Source of the DNA: DASUBN01 sp036000105 | Lineage (GTDB): Bacteria > Pseudomonadota > Gammaproteobacteria > Natronospirales > REEB76 | Assembly: GCA_036000105.1 (NCBI GenBank) | Contig: DASYGE010000002.1 | Coordinates: 124,001-188,000 of the forward strand | Length of the DNA stretch: 64,000 nucleotides | Reading direction: 5' to 3' | Part shown: positions 7,994-17,729 of the stretch, piece by piece | How the letters are laid out: each line of letters begins with the position of its first letter | Numbering within the stretch: position 1 is the first letter of the stretch | The notes under the pieces: model-generated | The model's database searches: none | The model's input: the letters and a program-made list of their open reading frames with translations, nothing else | Told to the model about the DNA's origin: nothing | Translations under genes and position numbers: made by a program

Positions 7994-8719
7994 ATGGCAA
8001 GCAAACGCAAGAAGAAGATCATGCGCAAAGCCGCTAAACTTAAGATCATCGGCCGTTTCCCCAACGAGACGCCTGCCTACAGGAAGGCCCGGGACAAGTT
8101 GCTCAAGGCCGAGATCAATCTGCGCCGGCAGGTGGAAGAGGTGGCGAAGCTGCGCCGCAAGCTGCCCGTGGGCGGCGCGATACCGGAAGACTTCGTGTTC
8201 GACGAGTCGGCGGAGGTGGTGGGCATGCGCCAGGTGCGGCTCTCTGAACTCTTCGCCCCGGGCAAGGACACCCTGCTGCTCTACAGTTATATGTACAGCC
8301 TCGCCATGAACAACCCCTGTCCCATGTGTACTTCCATCATCGATTCCCTGGAGGGCGCGGCGCCTCATGTCGGCCAGCGGGTGAACCTGGCGGTGGTGGC
8401 GAAATCCCCGCTGCCGCGGTTGCTCACTTTCGCCCGCAACCGGGGCTGGCGGAACCTGCGCTTCCTCTCATCGGCAGACAACAGCTACAACCGCATCTAT
8501 CACGGCGAAGACGAGGAAGGGCACCAGAGCCCCATCATGAACGTGTTCGTGAAGAAGGGCGGCAAGATCAGGCACTTCTGGGCCAGTGAACTCATGTTCA
8601 CCAAGGCCGAGAAGGGTCAGAACCAGCGGCATGTCGATATATTCTGGCCGTTGTGGAATCTATTGGATCTCACGCCGGAGGGAAGAGGGAAAAATTGGTA
8701 TCCGAAGCTGACTTACTAA
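7994..8719 (+). CDS. DUF899-family protein, tandem paralogue
   Basis: A 241-residue DUF899 protein closely similar along its whole core to the preceding gene: both have TPAYR(K/R)ARDKLLKAE, YN/YS-FM/YM, a CPxC motif (CPMCTSI here) and NSYNR-YHGED. It has only a short basic N-terminus (MASKRKKKIMRKAAK) instead of the 60-residue tail of its partner. GGAGAGG lies before the ATG. The shared core with different tails suggests divergence of localisation or partner after duplication. No function is established for the family. Confidence 0.82.
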   Translation: MASKRKKKIMRKAAKLKIIGRFPNETPAYRKARDKLLKAEINLRRQVEEVAKLRRKLPVGGAIPEDFVFDESAEVVGMRQVRLSELFAPGKDTLLLYSYMYSLAMNNPCPMCTSIIDSLEGAAPHVGQRVNLAVVAKSPLPRLLTFARNRGWRNLRFLSSADNSYNRIYHGEDEEGHQSPIMNVFVKKGGKIRHFWASELMFTKAEKGQNQRHVDIFWPLWNLLDLTPEGRGKNWYPKLTY

Positions 8720-8738
8720 AATTCAGGGGAGAGCCGAT

Positions 8739-9158
8739 ATGGAACTGGATCTTCTAAGAGTGTTCCTGGCCGCCCTGGGGGGCTTCGTCGCTTATTTCAC
8801 CGTCGGCACGCTCGGCTTCGTGGTGCTTCCTGGCCTGAAGAAGGAGTTCGCCAAGTACCCGGCGGTCTATCGAGGTCATGGCGGCATCATGAAGTTCATG
8901 CCCTTAGGCATGCTGGCTATGTTCGTATCCATGCTGGCCCTCGCGGTCCTGTACGCCCTCATGTACCACGGCGGCCCGGGATGGCTCTGGGGCTTGTATT
9001 TCGGCACCCTGATCGGGGTGTTCGTCCTCTGCGCCTTCGTGATCCACAATCACGTGAACCTGAACATCGGCTGGGCACTCACCATCCAGTCGGGCATCGC
9101 GTATTTCGTCGAGTGGCTGGTCGCCGGCATCGCCATCGGGCTCATCTACCAGCCGTAA
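8739..9158 (+). CDS. Small four-helix membrane protein, family not recognised
   Basis: A 139-residue hydrophobic protein with four likely transmembrane helices (about residues 6-30, 52-76, 83-105 and 118-138) and a short basic cytosolic loop KKEFAKYP after the first. GGGGAGA precedes the ATG and the gene follows the second DUF899 gene by 19 bases, so it probably belongs to that operon. There are no catalytic motifs. It converges on the diguanylate cyclase gene. I do not recognise a family. Confidence 0.65.
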   Translation: MELDLLRVFLAALGGFVAYFTVGTLGFVVLPGLKKEFAKYPAVYRGHGGIMKFMPLGMLAMFVSMLALAVLYALMYHGGPGWLWGLYFGTLIGVFVLCAFVIHNHVNLNIGWALTIQSGIAYFVEWLVAGIAIGLIYQP

Positions 9159-9186
9159 TGATACAGAGGGTGTTCTGCCCGCTTCG

Positions 9187-12100
9187 TCAGGAAGGTTTCT
9201 TGGCGCGCTTCTTGCGGGTATTGCCCGATTCTTCCTTCACCATCACAAGCTTCTTCGCCTTGATGGCGGCGGTGACACCTTTGACGAGATCGTCGCGGAT
9301 GCTGCGGGCATCGAACTTGGGGCCGGGGCGCAGGCCGAACCAGCGGTCGCGGCCTGCGGCTTTCGCGGCATAGAGGGCATGGTCCGCCAGGTTCACCAAT
9401 AGTTCCCAGTCCACCCGGTCCGGCGCATTGGCGAGGAATGGGTATTCGGTGTAGCCGATGGAGCAGGTCACCTGGATCTGCTCGCCGCCGGGCAGGCGGT
9501 AGGGACTCTCGCCTATGCTCTTCTGCACCCGCGAGATCACGCGGGCGGTCTCGTCCTGGGGCATGGGGCGGAACACGATGAGGAATTCTTCGCCGCCCCA
9601 GCGCACCACGTAATGCCCCGCCCGCACGCCGGCCACCAGGCGCTCGGCCACCTGCTTCAATAGGGCGTCGCCGGCGAAATGGCCGGCCCGGTCGTTGATC
9701 TCCTTGAAGTGGTCGAGATCCGCGATGGCGAAGGCCATCACCTGGCCGCTGTTTTCCGGTCGCTCCCGCTCGCGGCGGAAGTGGGCGAGATCCGAGGGCA
9801 GTTGCTGGCCGAGATAACGGCGGTTCTTGAGGCCCGTGAGGGGGTCTGTCTGGCTCGCGTCTTCCAGCTGGCGGTTCAGTACCCTCAAGGCTTCGGTGCG
9901 TTCCGCCACCACTTCCTCCAGGTATTCCCGCTGGCGCTTGAGGCTGCGGGCCTGTATGCGATAACCCAGGAGCACCAGCAGGGCCAAGAGCAGCACCGCC
10001 AGGATGCGGAACCACCAGGTCTCATAGAAGAAGGGTTCGATGCGGAGCTGAAGGCTCGCGGGGGCTTCGGCCCAGATGCCGGCGTTGTTGCTGCCGCGTA
10101 CTTCGAAAGTGTAATCGCCGGGCGGCAGGTTGGTGTAGTTCACGTCCCGCCGCATGACGTCTTCCACGTTCTGCCAGTCCTGGTCATAGCCCGTGAGCCG
10201 GTAGCGCAGCTGCACGCTGCGCGGGTTCTGGAAGCTCAGCACCGAGAAGCGGAAGGCGAGGTCACGGGCCCGGGCCGGCACCAGGATGGTCGAGCCGACG
10301 TTCTCATGCCAGGTGCCGCTGTATTGCAGCGCTTCCACCACGGCTTTGGGCACCACGTCGTTTTGGTGCACGCGGCGGGTGTCCACCGTCACTACGCCGT
10401 TGCGGGTGGGCAGCCAGAGGCGCGTGCCGTCATAGTAGCCGCGGGCGTTGCCCGCGCCGTTGCAGCACAAGCCCTTCTCGCTGCCGGGCCATTGGCCCTG
10501 TTCGCTCAGGATGAGCTGGGGATGCAGTTGATCGAGTTTGCCTTGTATCAGCGCCGTGAGTTCCGCGATGCGTATCCGGTAGATGCCGCGGATGCCGGCA
10601 CCCCACAGCCATTCACCGGCGGCATCGGCGGTCATGTACATGAGCGAGTTTGGGGGCAGGCCCTGATCGGCGTGGATGGCATGCCAATGGCTGCCGTCAT
10701 ATACGTACAGCGCGTCCTCGTTGAAGGTGCCCACCACCATCAGGCCGTTGGCGGGTTCGGCGATGGTGGTGACGAAGGCATCTGCAAGGCCTATATCCCC
10801 GCCCAGGGGTTTGAAGCGGCCAGCGTCGAACTCATAGAGGCCCGCGAGGGTGCCCACCAGGATGCGGCCGTCGTGGGTCTCATAGATGAGGCGGGAGCGC
10901 ACGTCTTTCAGGCCGGCATCCATGCCATAGCGCACCAGGGCGCCGTCCTGATAGCGGAACACCCCATCCAGGGTGGCGATCCATATGGCGCCCGTGTGGT
11001 CGCGGAACAGGCCATGCACGATCAACCCGGATATCGGCGCGAATTCCGCCGGACGCAACACGCGGCCATCCTCATATTGCACGAGGCCGCCATTGGTGCC
11101 GATCCAGAGGCGTGTGCCGTCGTCCATCAAGGTATAAGCGTTGGGCGCGGGTAGTTCCGTGGCGGGCACCACGAGGCTGAAACGTCCGTCTTTCAGGAGA
11201 TACACACCGTTGGCGGTGCCCACCCAGGTGCCGCCGCCGTGGCCGATGCTGCGGTTGGGAATCACCGACCAAGTGAGGGTCTCGCCCAGGCCTTCGTTGG
11301 TGGTGTAGCGCTGGGTGTAGCCGTTCCACAGACGAGTGACACCGTAAGCGTGGGTGCCGAGCCACAGGCTGTGTTCTTTGTCCTCGTAGATGGCTTCCAC
11401 CTGGGCCGCCGCTTTGTACTCGTTGGCCGGGATGAACTGCTGCAGCACATCGCCTTCGAGGCGTGCGAGGCCCGCGTTGGTCGAGACCCAGAAGTTGCCG
11501 TCGGAATCCACGAAGAAAGTCTCGGTGGCGAGCCGCAGCTCCGGCGGGTCGCCGGCCGCGCGGGTCCACTCGCTGCCGGTGTAGCGGAAGAGGCCGCGGG
11601 TAGTGCCGGCCCAGAGCGCGTCGTCATGCACCATGAGGCGCGTGACCATGGTGTCCTTGCCGCCCGGCGCGTCGATGCGCTTCACACCGCTGCCGACTAT
11701 ATATATCTTGCCCACGCCGCCCACCCACAAGGCGCCGCGCCATTCCAGCAGGGAGTAGAAGGATTCCTTGGGCAGAGTGGTGTCGTGGTGCAGACCGTCC
11801 TTGTCCACGCGCACGAGGCCCAAGTTCGTGGCGGCGAAGAGCCGCTCGCCGCTGAAAGCCAGAGCGCGCACGTCCGCTTCCTTGTTCACGTCCCGTTCGC
11901 CGGGTGCGGCGCTGAGCATGTGCACCTGGTCCGGCTCGTAATAGGCCACGCCCTTGTTGGTGCCTATCCAGAGGGTGCCGTCCGGGCCGTTCACCAACAC
12001 CGTGCCCCAGTATCCCGGCAGGTATTGTTTGAACGTCACGCCGTCAAAGCGCGCGATGCCGTCCTGGGTGCCGAACCACATGTAGCCTTGCGCACCTTGG

Positions 12101-12279
12101 TTCACGGACAGCACCGTGATCTGCGGCAGGCCCTGCTCGAGGGACCAGGTGTCGCTGGCGTAATCGTGGAAAGCTTTGCCGGGTTCGAGCGCCTGGGCCG
12201 CGGGCGCGGCGAGGCAGAGCGCAATTAATGCGCAGAGCCAGAGATTTTTATAGTTATTTCGCATGCGAAACAGATTCAT
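9187..12279 (-). CDS. Membrane-bound diguanylate cyclase with periplasmic two-propeller sensor (Reg_prop/YYY/GGDEF)
   Basis: A 1030-residue sensor enzyme. A signal/anchor segment (LWLCALIALCLAAPAAQA) is followed by roughly 700 residues of repeated two-component-regulator propeller motifs (WFGTQDGIARF, LWIGTNKGVAYY and similar), a Y_Y_Y domain (YRLTGYDQDWQNV), one membrane helix (ILAVLLLALLVLLGY) and a GGDEF domain. The active loop is RWGGEEF, so it should make cyclic di-GMP. The product-inhibition site RxxD nine residues upstream reads RAGH, so feedback inhibition is probably lost. The tail is Lys-rich. Starts at 12294 (TTG), 12279 and 12264 are all possible. Confidence 0.88.
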   Translation of the reverse strand: MNLFRMRNNYKNLWLCALIALCLAAPAAQALEPGKAFHDYASDTWSLEQGLPQITVLSVNQGAQGYMWFGTQDGIARFDGVTFKQYLPGYWGTVLVNGPDGTLWIGTNKGVAYYEPDQVHMLSAAPGERDVNKEADVRALAFSGERLFAATNLGLVRVDKDGLHHDTTLPKESFYSLLEWRGALWVGGVGKIYIVGSGVKRIDAPGGKDTMVTRLMVHDDALWAGTTRGLFRYTGSEWTRAAGDPPELRLATETFFVDSDGNFWVSTNAGLARLEGDVLQQFIPANEYKAAAQVEAIYEDKEHSLWLGTHAYGVTRLWNGYTQRYTTNEGLGETLTWSVIPNRSIGHGGGTWVGTANGVYLLKDGRFSLVVPATELPAPNAYTLMDDGTRLWIGTNGGLVQYEDGRVLRPAEFAPISGLIVHGLFRDHTGAIWIATLDGVFRYQDGALVRYGMDAGLKDVRSRLIYETHDGRILVGTLAGLYEFDAGRFKPLGGDIGLADAFVTTIAEPANGLMVVGTFNEDALYVYDGSHWHAIHADQGLPPNSLMYMTADAAGEWLWGAGIRGIYRIRIAELTALIQGKLDQLHPQLILSEQGQWPGSEKGLCCNGAGNARGYYDGTRLWLPTRNGVVTVDTRRVHQNDVVPKAVVEALQYSGTWHENVGSTILVPARARDLAFRFSVLSFQNPRSVQLRYRLTGYDQDWQNVEDVMRRDVNYTNLPPGDYTFEVRGSNNAGIWAEAPASLQLRIEPFFYETWWFRILAVLLLALLVLLGYRIQARSLKRQREYLEEVVAERTEALRVLNRQLEDASQTDPLTGLKNRRYLGQQLPSDLAHFRRERERPENSGQVMAFAIADLDHFKEINDRAGHFAGDALLKQVAERLVAGVRAGHYVVRWGGEEFLIVFRPMPQDETARVISRVQKSIGESPYRLPGGEQIQVTCSIGYTEYPFLANAPDRVDWELLVNLADHALYAAKAAGRDRWFGLRPGPKFDARSIRDDLVKGVTAAIKAKKLVMVKEESGNTRKKRAKKPS

Positions 12280-12346
12280 CCTGCTGTATCGCAATTCCCT
12301 TGCTGGGAACCCTTTCCCTCAGCATAGACGATTAGCCTCTACCCCG

Positions 12347-14122
12347 TCAGCCCGCCGCCTGGCGCCGGTCCTCCTCCAACAGCAGTTCCAGTTCTTCGGC
12401 GGCTTCCTTGGAGGTCTGCACCAGTTTCGCCTCGTCGCGGAACACGGCGTACTGGCGTTTGAGCAACTCGGCATCGTGCTTCTCGAACATCTCGAGGGTG
12501 TGGGTGATCTCCGTCTGGGACATGCCGAGTTCCTGCAGCAGTCCTTCGGTCAGCTTCAGGCTGGAATAGAGGGTCTCGCGCACCACCACCTCGACACCCT
12601 GTTCGCGCAGCAGGTGGGCGTGATGCCGGTTGCGGGCCCGGGCCAATACCCTCAGCGCGGGGAAATGCTTGCGCACCATCTCGGCGGTGCGCACCGAGGC
12701 TTCGATGCCGTCTATGGCCAGCACCAGGAACTTCGATTGCTCCGCCTTGGCGGCACGCAGCAGCTCCAGGCGTGAAGCGTCACCGTAATACACCTTGCTG
12801 CCGAAGCGACGGATGGTCTCGATCTGCTCGGCGTCCGCTTCCAGCGCCGTAAAGGGGATCTGCTTCATGCGCAGGAGACGGCCTACCACCTGACCGAAGC
12901 GGCCGAAGCCGGCGATGATCACCAGGTTGCCGGGCTCGTCGATGCGGTCGAACTCCGGCTCCTTGTGTTCCTCCATGAACTTCTGCACCACACGTTCGTT
13001 GAACAGCACTAGGAAGGGCGTGGCGGCCATGGACAGGGTGACCGCCACGTTGAGCAGATCCGTCAGCGGCTGGCTGAAGAGTTTGTAACCGGCGGCCACG
13101 TTGAACAGCACGAAGGCGAATTCGCCGCCCGCCGGCAGCACGCAGGCGAGATTGCGGGAGGCCGCGGCCGGCATCCCGAACACCCGGCCGACGCCATAGA
13201 GCGCCGCCATCTTGAGGCAGAGGAGGCCTACCACTATGCCGGCCACCGTGAGCGGTGTCTCGCGGATGAGTCCCAGGTTCACGGACATACCCACGGCCAT
13301 GAAGAAGAGGCCCAGCAACAGGCCCTTGAAGGGTTCGATGTTGGCTTCGAACTCATGGCGATAACTGGAGTCCGCCAAGAGCACGCCGGCTATGAACGCG
13401 CCGAGACCCATGGACAGGCCGATGGAGCTGGCCACGAGGCCCGCGCCGATGACGATGAGCAGCGCCGAGGCGGTGAATATCTCCGGGTTGCCGAACTGGG
13501 TGACCAGACGGAACAAGAGGCGCAAGACGATGCGGTTGCCGAGCGCCATGACGGTGAGCACCGCGGCGATGAAGAGCAGTTTCATGCCGATGTGTCCCGG
13601 CTGGCTGCTGCCGTCACCGTAGAACACGCCGATCAGCGCCAGCACCGGGATGGCAGCGACATCCTGGAACACCAGGATGCCGAAGGCGGCACGGCCATGC
13701 TGCATGGCGAGCTGCTGCTTCTCTCCCAGCATCTGCAGCACGAAGGCGGTGGAGGAGAGCGAGAGACCGAAACCGGCTACCAGGGCGGGTACGATGGCCA
13801 GACCCAGGTAATGGGCTGCCACCGCCAACAGCAGGCTGGTGACGACCACCTGCAGGGTGCCCATGCCGAACACGGTCTTGCGCATGACCCAGATGCGCGA
13901 GGGTTGCAGCTCCAAGCCGATGATGAACAAGAGCAGCACGACGCCCAAGTCCGCGAAGTCCAGGATGGTGGACACACCCGTGATGAGCCTCAAACCCCAG
14001 GGGCCGATGATCACGCCGGCCACCAGATACCCCAGCACCGAGCCGAAGCCTGATTTCCGTGAGAGCGGCACCGCGAGGCAGGCGGCCAGCAAAAAGACCG
14101 CGACTTCGGGCAGGAAATTCAT
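12347..14122 (-). CDS. CPA2-family cation:proton antiporter, Kef type
   Basis: A 591-residue monovalent cation/proton antiporter resembling KefB/KefC. The N-terminal 380 residues form about 12 helices with GLELQPSRIW in the region regulating Kef proteins and a long loop DGSSQPGHIG. The C-terminal half has a Rossmann TrkA-N/RCK domain (VIIAGFGRFGQVVGRLL), which in Kef proteins binds NAD(H) or glutathione adducts. It lies 51 bases after hom and 53 bases before the cyclase gene on the same strand, so it may be at the end of the met transcript or have its own promoter. Confidence 0.85.
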   Translation of the reverse strand: MNFLPEVAVFLLAACLAVPLSRKSGFGSVLGYLVAGVIIGPWGLRLITGVSTILDFADLGVVLLLFIIGLELQPSRIWVMRKTVFGMGTLQVVVTSLLLAVAAHYLGLAIVPALVAGFGLSLSSTAFVLQMLGEKQQLAMQHGRAAFGILVFQDVAAIPVLALIGVFYGDGSSQPGHIGMKLLFIAAVLTVMALGNRIVLRLLFRLVTQFGNPEIFTASALLIVIGAGLVASSIGLSMGLGAFIAGVLLADSSYRHEFEANIEPFKGLLLGLFFMAVGMSVNLGLIRETPLTVAGIVVGLLCLKMAALYGVGRVFGMPAAASRNLACVLPAGGEFAFVLFNVAAGYKLFSQPLTDLLNVAVTLSMAATPFLVLFNERVVQKFMEEHKEPEFDRIDEPGNLVIIAGFGRFGQVVGRLLRMKQIPFTALEADAEQIETIRRFGSKVYYGDASRLELLRAAKAEQSKFLVLAIDGIEASVRTAEMVRKHFPALRVLARARNRHHAHLLREQGVEVVVRETLYSSLKLTEGLLQELGMSQTEITHTLEMFEKHDAELLKRQYAVFRDEAKLVQTSKEAAEELELLLEEDRRQAAG

Positions 14123-14173
14123 AGGCGTTCTCGGATAGCAGGCATGTGTCTTTAGGCTACCCGAAAAGCCCCA

Positions 14174-15322
14174 TCACATGCGTTTCGCTCCCATCACCGC
14201 CTTGATGAGATCCGTGAGCAGGCCCGCCGCCGTCACCTCGGTGCCAGCGCCGGGCCCGGCGATGGTGAGGGGCACGGGCTGATAACGCTGGGTCCAGACC
14301 CGCACCAGATTCTCCCCGGCGGCGAGCTGTGCGAAGGGGTCCGCTGCCGGCACCTGGGTGAGTCCGACCCGTGCTTCCCGGCCGTCGAACTCGGCCAAGC
14401 AGACGAGCCGCAGACCCTGCTTGCGGGCGGCTTCAGCCTGGGCTGCCCACGCCTGGTCATGAGCCGTGAGCTTCTCCAGGAACCGTTCCGCATCGGTCTC
14501 CGCCGCCAACTCCGCCGGCAAGAGGCTGTGCACGTCCACCCGTTCCGGTTCCCATTCGATGCCGGCCTCTCGCATGAGGATGAGGAGTTTCCGGGCGCTG
14601 TCCTGGGCCTTCAGGTCTTCGGCGGGATGGGGCTCCGTGAGACCCGCGTCCCGGGCTTCGCGCACCGCCGTGGAGAAAGCCGTGCCGTGGTTCAGGCGGT
14701 CGAAGAGGAAGGAGAGGGTGCCCGAGAGCACCGCCTCGATACGCCGCACCCGGTCGCCGTTGGCTTTGAGGTCCGAGAGAGTGTTGAGCAGGGGCAGGGC
14801 GGCGCCCACGGTGGTCTCGTAGCGATAGGGCAGGCGCAGCGCGTCCACTGACGCTTGCAGTTCCCGGTAATCCTTCTGGGAGCCGCTCAGACTGAGTTTG
14901 TTGGGCGTGATGATGCCGATGCCGTTCCGGAAGAACTCGGCATAGTGTCCGGCGATCTCCGCCGACGCGCTGCAATCCACGAAGAGTTTCGGGCCGGTGT
15001 AGCCGCGGAAGCGGACTATTAGCTCCGGCCAGTCGTCACCGTGGCGTGGGATGGAGTCTTCCCGCCAGGGGCTGTCTGGGTCCTGCCAGACAGCCTCGCG
15101 GCGGTTGACGGTCCCGGCCACGTGGAACTCCACCCGGTGTTCCGTGAGCAGGCGCCGGCGTTCAGTGGCCAGCAACTTGAGCAGCGCGCTGCCCACGCGG
15201 CCCGTGTGACCGCCGATGAGCAGCAGCACCCGGCGGCTGGGGCCGGGGTGCAGGCCGGTGTGCGGCGGGATCGGGTTCGCAGCGAGATCCTCCGCGAGAT
15301 TGAGACGATTCAGAGTGGACAT
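14174..15322 (-). CDS. hom: Homoserine dehydrogenase (monofunctional)
   Basis: Reduces aspartate semialdehyde to homoserine, feeding methionine and threonine. The nucleotide-binding start is RRVLLLIGGHTGRVGSALL, followed by VDCSAS and the catalytic region VLSGTLSFLF, with TEPHPAEDL and the lysine region after it. It resembles the dehydrogenase half of bifunctional ThrA but has no aspartokinase domain. The start chosen is the ATG with AAGGAGA upstream; its 5' end overlaps the end of metX by 13 bases. Third gene of the metY-metX-hom operon. Confidence 0.88.
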   Translation of the reverse strand: MSTLNRLNLAEDLAANPIPPHTGLHPGPSRRVLLLIGGHTGRVGSALLKLLATERRRLLTEHRVEFHVAGTVNRREAVWQDPDSPWREDSIPRHGDDWPELIVRFRGYTGPKLFVDCSASAEIAGHYAEFFRNGIGIITPNKLSLSGSQKDYRELQASVDALRLPYRYETTVGAALPLLNTLSDLKANGDRVRRIEAVLSGTLSFLFDRLNHGTAFSTAVREARDAGLTEPHPAEDLKAQDSARKLLILMREAGIEWEPERVDVHSLLPAELAAETDAERFLEKLTAHDQAWAAQAEAARKQGLRLVCLAEFDGREARVGLTQVPAADPFAQLAAGENLVRVWTQRYQPVPLTIAGPGAGTEVTAAGLLTDLIKAVMGAKRM

Positions 15323-16404
15323 GGATAGTGTCTCCTTGCGCTTGCCGTGGAGGCGAAGTGCCACCGACGGAAGTCGCGGATGTGGCGATCGAGTGCATCG
15401 GTCTCGATGAGGAAGGCGTCGTGGCCGTGAGGCGAAGCCAGCCAGGAGAGTTCCGCGCCGGGGATGTGCCGGGCCAGTTCCTGCTGCTCGTCTGGGGTAT
15501 AGAGCACGTCGCTGCTGCTGCCCACCACCAACACCGGTAGGCGGATATTCTTGAGGGCTGCCGGCGTGCCGCCGCGACCGCGCCCCAGATCGTGACTGTC
15601 CATGGTGCGGGTCAAGGTCACGTAGGTGTTGGCATCGAAGCGCGCCACGAACTTCTCGCCGTGGTGCTTGAGCCAGCTCTCCACCTGGAAGCCGCCACCG
15701 GGAGCCGTCTCCCGGGAGAAGCGCGTGGCGAACTCACCCCAATGCCGGTAGCTGCACATGGCGGCCATGCGCGCCGCCGCGAGACCCGCCACGGGCGGAT
15801 CGGCCGGATCGTAGTAGCCCTCGCGCCAACGGGCATCGGCGTAGATGGTCTGGCGCTGGGTTTCCGAGAGGCCGATGCACCAGGGCGACTGGCGCGCACC
15901 CACGGAGATGGCCGCGGCGGCCCGCAGGCGATCCGGATAGGACGCGGCCCATTCCAGCACCTGCATGCCGCCGAGAGAGCCGCCCAGCACCAGGGCGAGG
16001 ACCGTCACCCCGAGCTCGTCCAGGAGCGCCGCCTGCACTGCCACGAGATCCCGCACCGTGACGGCGGGGAAGTCCGCGCCGTAACGCCGGCCTGTGCGTG
16101 GATCGATGCTGTTAGGTCCGGTGCTGCCATAGCATCCGCCCAGTACGTTGCTGCAGATGATGAAGTCCCGTGCCGGATCGAGCGCCTTGCCTGCGCCCAA
16201 CAACCCCGGCCACCACTGATCCAGGTCAGCGGAACCCGTGAGGGCGTGGCAGACCAGCACCGCGTTGTCGCCCGCGGCGTTGAGTCTGCCCCAGGTGCGG
16301 TACGCGACCGTCACCTGGGGCAGGGTCTCACCCCCTTCCAACACCACGGGCTCAGGCAGCGCCAGGAACTGCGCGTCGGAGCCGAGTGCCAAGGCTTGAT
16401 TCAT
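15310..16404 (-). CDS. metX: Homoserine O-acyltransferase, MetX type
   Basis: Alpha/beta-hydrolase enzyme that activates homoserine with an acyl-CoA. The nucleophile serine lies in GGSLGGMQVLEWA, the Asp in GSSSDVLYTPDEQ and the His in SPHGHDAFLIE. It is about 364 residues, normal for MetX. Whether it uses acetyl- or succinyl-CoA cannot be decided from motifs alone; several xanthomonad-type MetX proteins use succinyl-CoA. The start is the ATG that shares ATGA with the metY stop; a longer open frame to 16782 only shadows metY. Confidence 0.88.
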   Translation of the reverse strand: MNQALALGSDAQFLALPEPVVLEGGETLPQVTVAYRTWGRLNAAGDNAVLVCHALTGSADLDQWWPGLLGAGKALDPARDFIICSNVLGGCYGSTGPNSIDPRTGRRYGADFPAVTVRDLVAVQAALLDELGVTVLALVLGGSLGGMQVLEWAASYPDRLRAAAAISVGARQSPWCIGLSETQRQTIYADARWREGYYDPADPPVAGLAAARMAAMCSYRHWGEFATRFSRETAPGGGFQVESWLKHHGEKFVARFDANTYVTLTRTMDSHDLGRGRGGTPAALKNIRLPVLVVGSSSDVLYTPDEQQELARHIPGAELSWLASPHGHDAFLIETDALDRHIRDFRRWHFASTASARRHYPCPL

Positions 16405-17729
16405 GCGGCAGCCTTGGTCTTGAGCTTGTCGAAGGCCTGGGCGAAGTCCGCCTTGATGTCTTCGATGTGCTCGATACCCACCGATACCCGCACCAGATCC
16501 GAGGTGACGCCGGCCGCCTGCTGCTCCTTGTCGCTGAGCTGCTGGTGGGTGGTGGAGGTGGGATGGATCACGAGGGTCTTGGCATCGCCCACGTTGGCGA
16601 GATGGCTCGCGAGCTTCACGCTGTCTATGAAGCCGCGGCCCGCCGCTTCGCCGCCGCTGATGCCGAAGCTCAAGACCGCGCCATAGCCGTTGTGCAGGTA
16701 GCGCCCCGCCAGCGCATGCTGCGGATGGTTGGCAAGCCCCGGATATTTCACCCAGGCCACCTGGGGCTGCTTCTCCAGCCAACGGGCGAGGGCCAGAGCG
16801 TTATCCACGTGGCGCTGCACCCGTAGCGACAGGGTCTCCAGACCTTGCAGCAGCAGGAAGGCGTTGAAGGGGCTCAAGGACGCGCCGATGTCCCGCAGGC
16901 CTTCCACCCGGGCGCGGATGATGAAGGCGATATTGCCGAAGGGGCCCTTGGGACCGAAGCTGTCCCAGAAGTTGAGCCCGTGATAACCGGGTGAGGGTTC
17001 CGTGAATAGCGGGAAGCGACCGTTGCCCCAGTCGAACTTTCCGGAATCCACGATCACGCCGCCGATGGAAGTGCCGTGGCCACCTATCCACTTGGTGGCG
17101 GAAGCGACGACGATGTCAGCACCGTGGTCGATGGGTCGGGCCAGGAAGCCCGCCGCGCCGAAGGTGTTGTCCACGATCAGCGGCACGCCATTGGCATGGG
17201 CGATGGCGGCGATGGCCTCGAAATCCGGCACGTTGAACGCCGGGTTGCCGATGCTCTCCACGTACAAGGCCTTGGTCTTGGCGTCGATGGCGCGGCGGAA
17301 GCTCTCCGGATCGTTGCCGTCCACGAAACGCACGCCGATGCCCAATCGCGGCAGGGTCACCTTGAACTGGTTGTAGGTGCCGCCGTAGAGCGAGCTGCTG
17401 CTCACGATGTTGTCGCCCGCCTGGGCGATGGTGGTGAGGGCCAGGAACTGGGCCGCCTGGCCGCTGGCAGTGGCCAGCGCCGCCACACCGCCTTCGAGGG
17501 CGGCGATGCGCTTCTCGAACACGTCCGTGGTGGGGTTCATGATGCGGGTGTAGATGTTGCCGAACTCCTTCAGGGCGAACAGCCGCGCACCGTGGTCTGC
17601 GTCGTTGAAGGTATAGGAGGTGGTCTGGTAGATAGGCACGGCGCGGGCGTTGGTGCCCGGTGCCGGTTCCTGGCCGGCGTGGATCTGCAAAGTCTCATAT
17701 CGGTACGGCGGCGGTGTCTGATTACTCAT
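16401..17729 (-). CDS. metY: O-acylhomoserine sulfhydrylase (MetY-like)
   Basis: PLP-dependent Cys/Met-metabolism enzyme that converts activated homoserine and sulfide to homocysteine. The PLP lysine is in VVASATKWIGGHG; other family marks are YTRIMNPTTDVFE, ASGQAAQF and SLYGGTYNQFK. About 442 residues is typical for MetY and longer than MetB (about 380). The ATG at 17729 has GGAG 8 bases upstream and is preferred to a TTG four codons earlier. It is first in the operon with metX and hom. Confidence 0.9.
   Translation of the reverse strand: MSNQTPPPYRYETLQIHAGQEPAPGTNARAVPIYQTTSYTFNDADHGARLFALKEFGNIYTRIMNPTTDVFEKRIAALEGGVAALATASGQAAQFLALTTIAQAGDNIVSSSSLYGGTYNQFKVTLPRLGIGVRFVDGNDPESFRRAIDAKTKALYVESIGNPAFNVPDFEAIAAIAHANGVPLIVDNTFGAAGFLARPIDHGADIVVASATKWIGGHGTSIGGVIVDSGKFDWGNGRFPLFTEPSPGYHGLNFWDSFGPKGPFGNIAFIIRARVEGLRDIGASLSPFNAFLLLQGLETLSLRVQRHVDNALALARWLEKQPQVAWVKYPGLANHPQHALAGRYLHNGYGAVLSFGISGGEAAGRGFIDSVKLASHLANVGDAKTLVIHPTSTTHQQLSDKEQQAAGVTSDLVRVSVGIEHIEDIKADFAQAFDKLKTKAAA

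Noticed and set aside
9679..11154. Plus-strand ORF of 491 codons inside the diguanylate cyclase gene
   Set aside because: Mirror frame of the propeller repeats; low-complexity Ala/Gly/His composition and no ribosome site.
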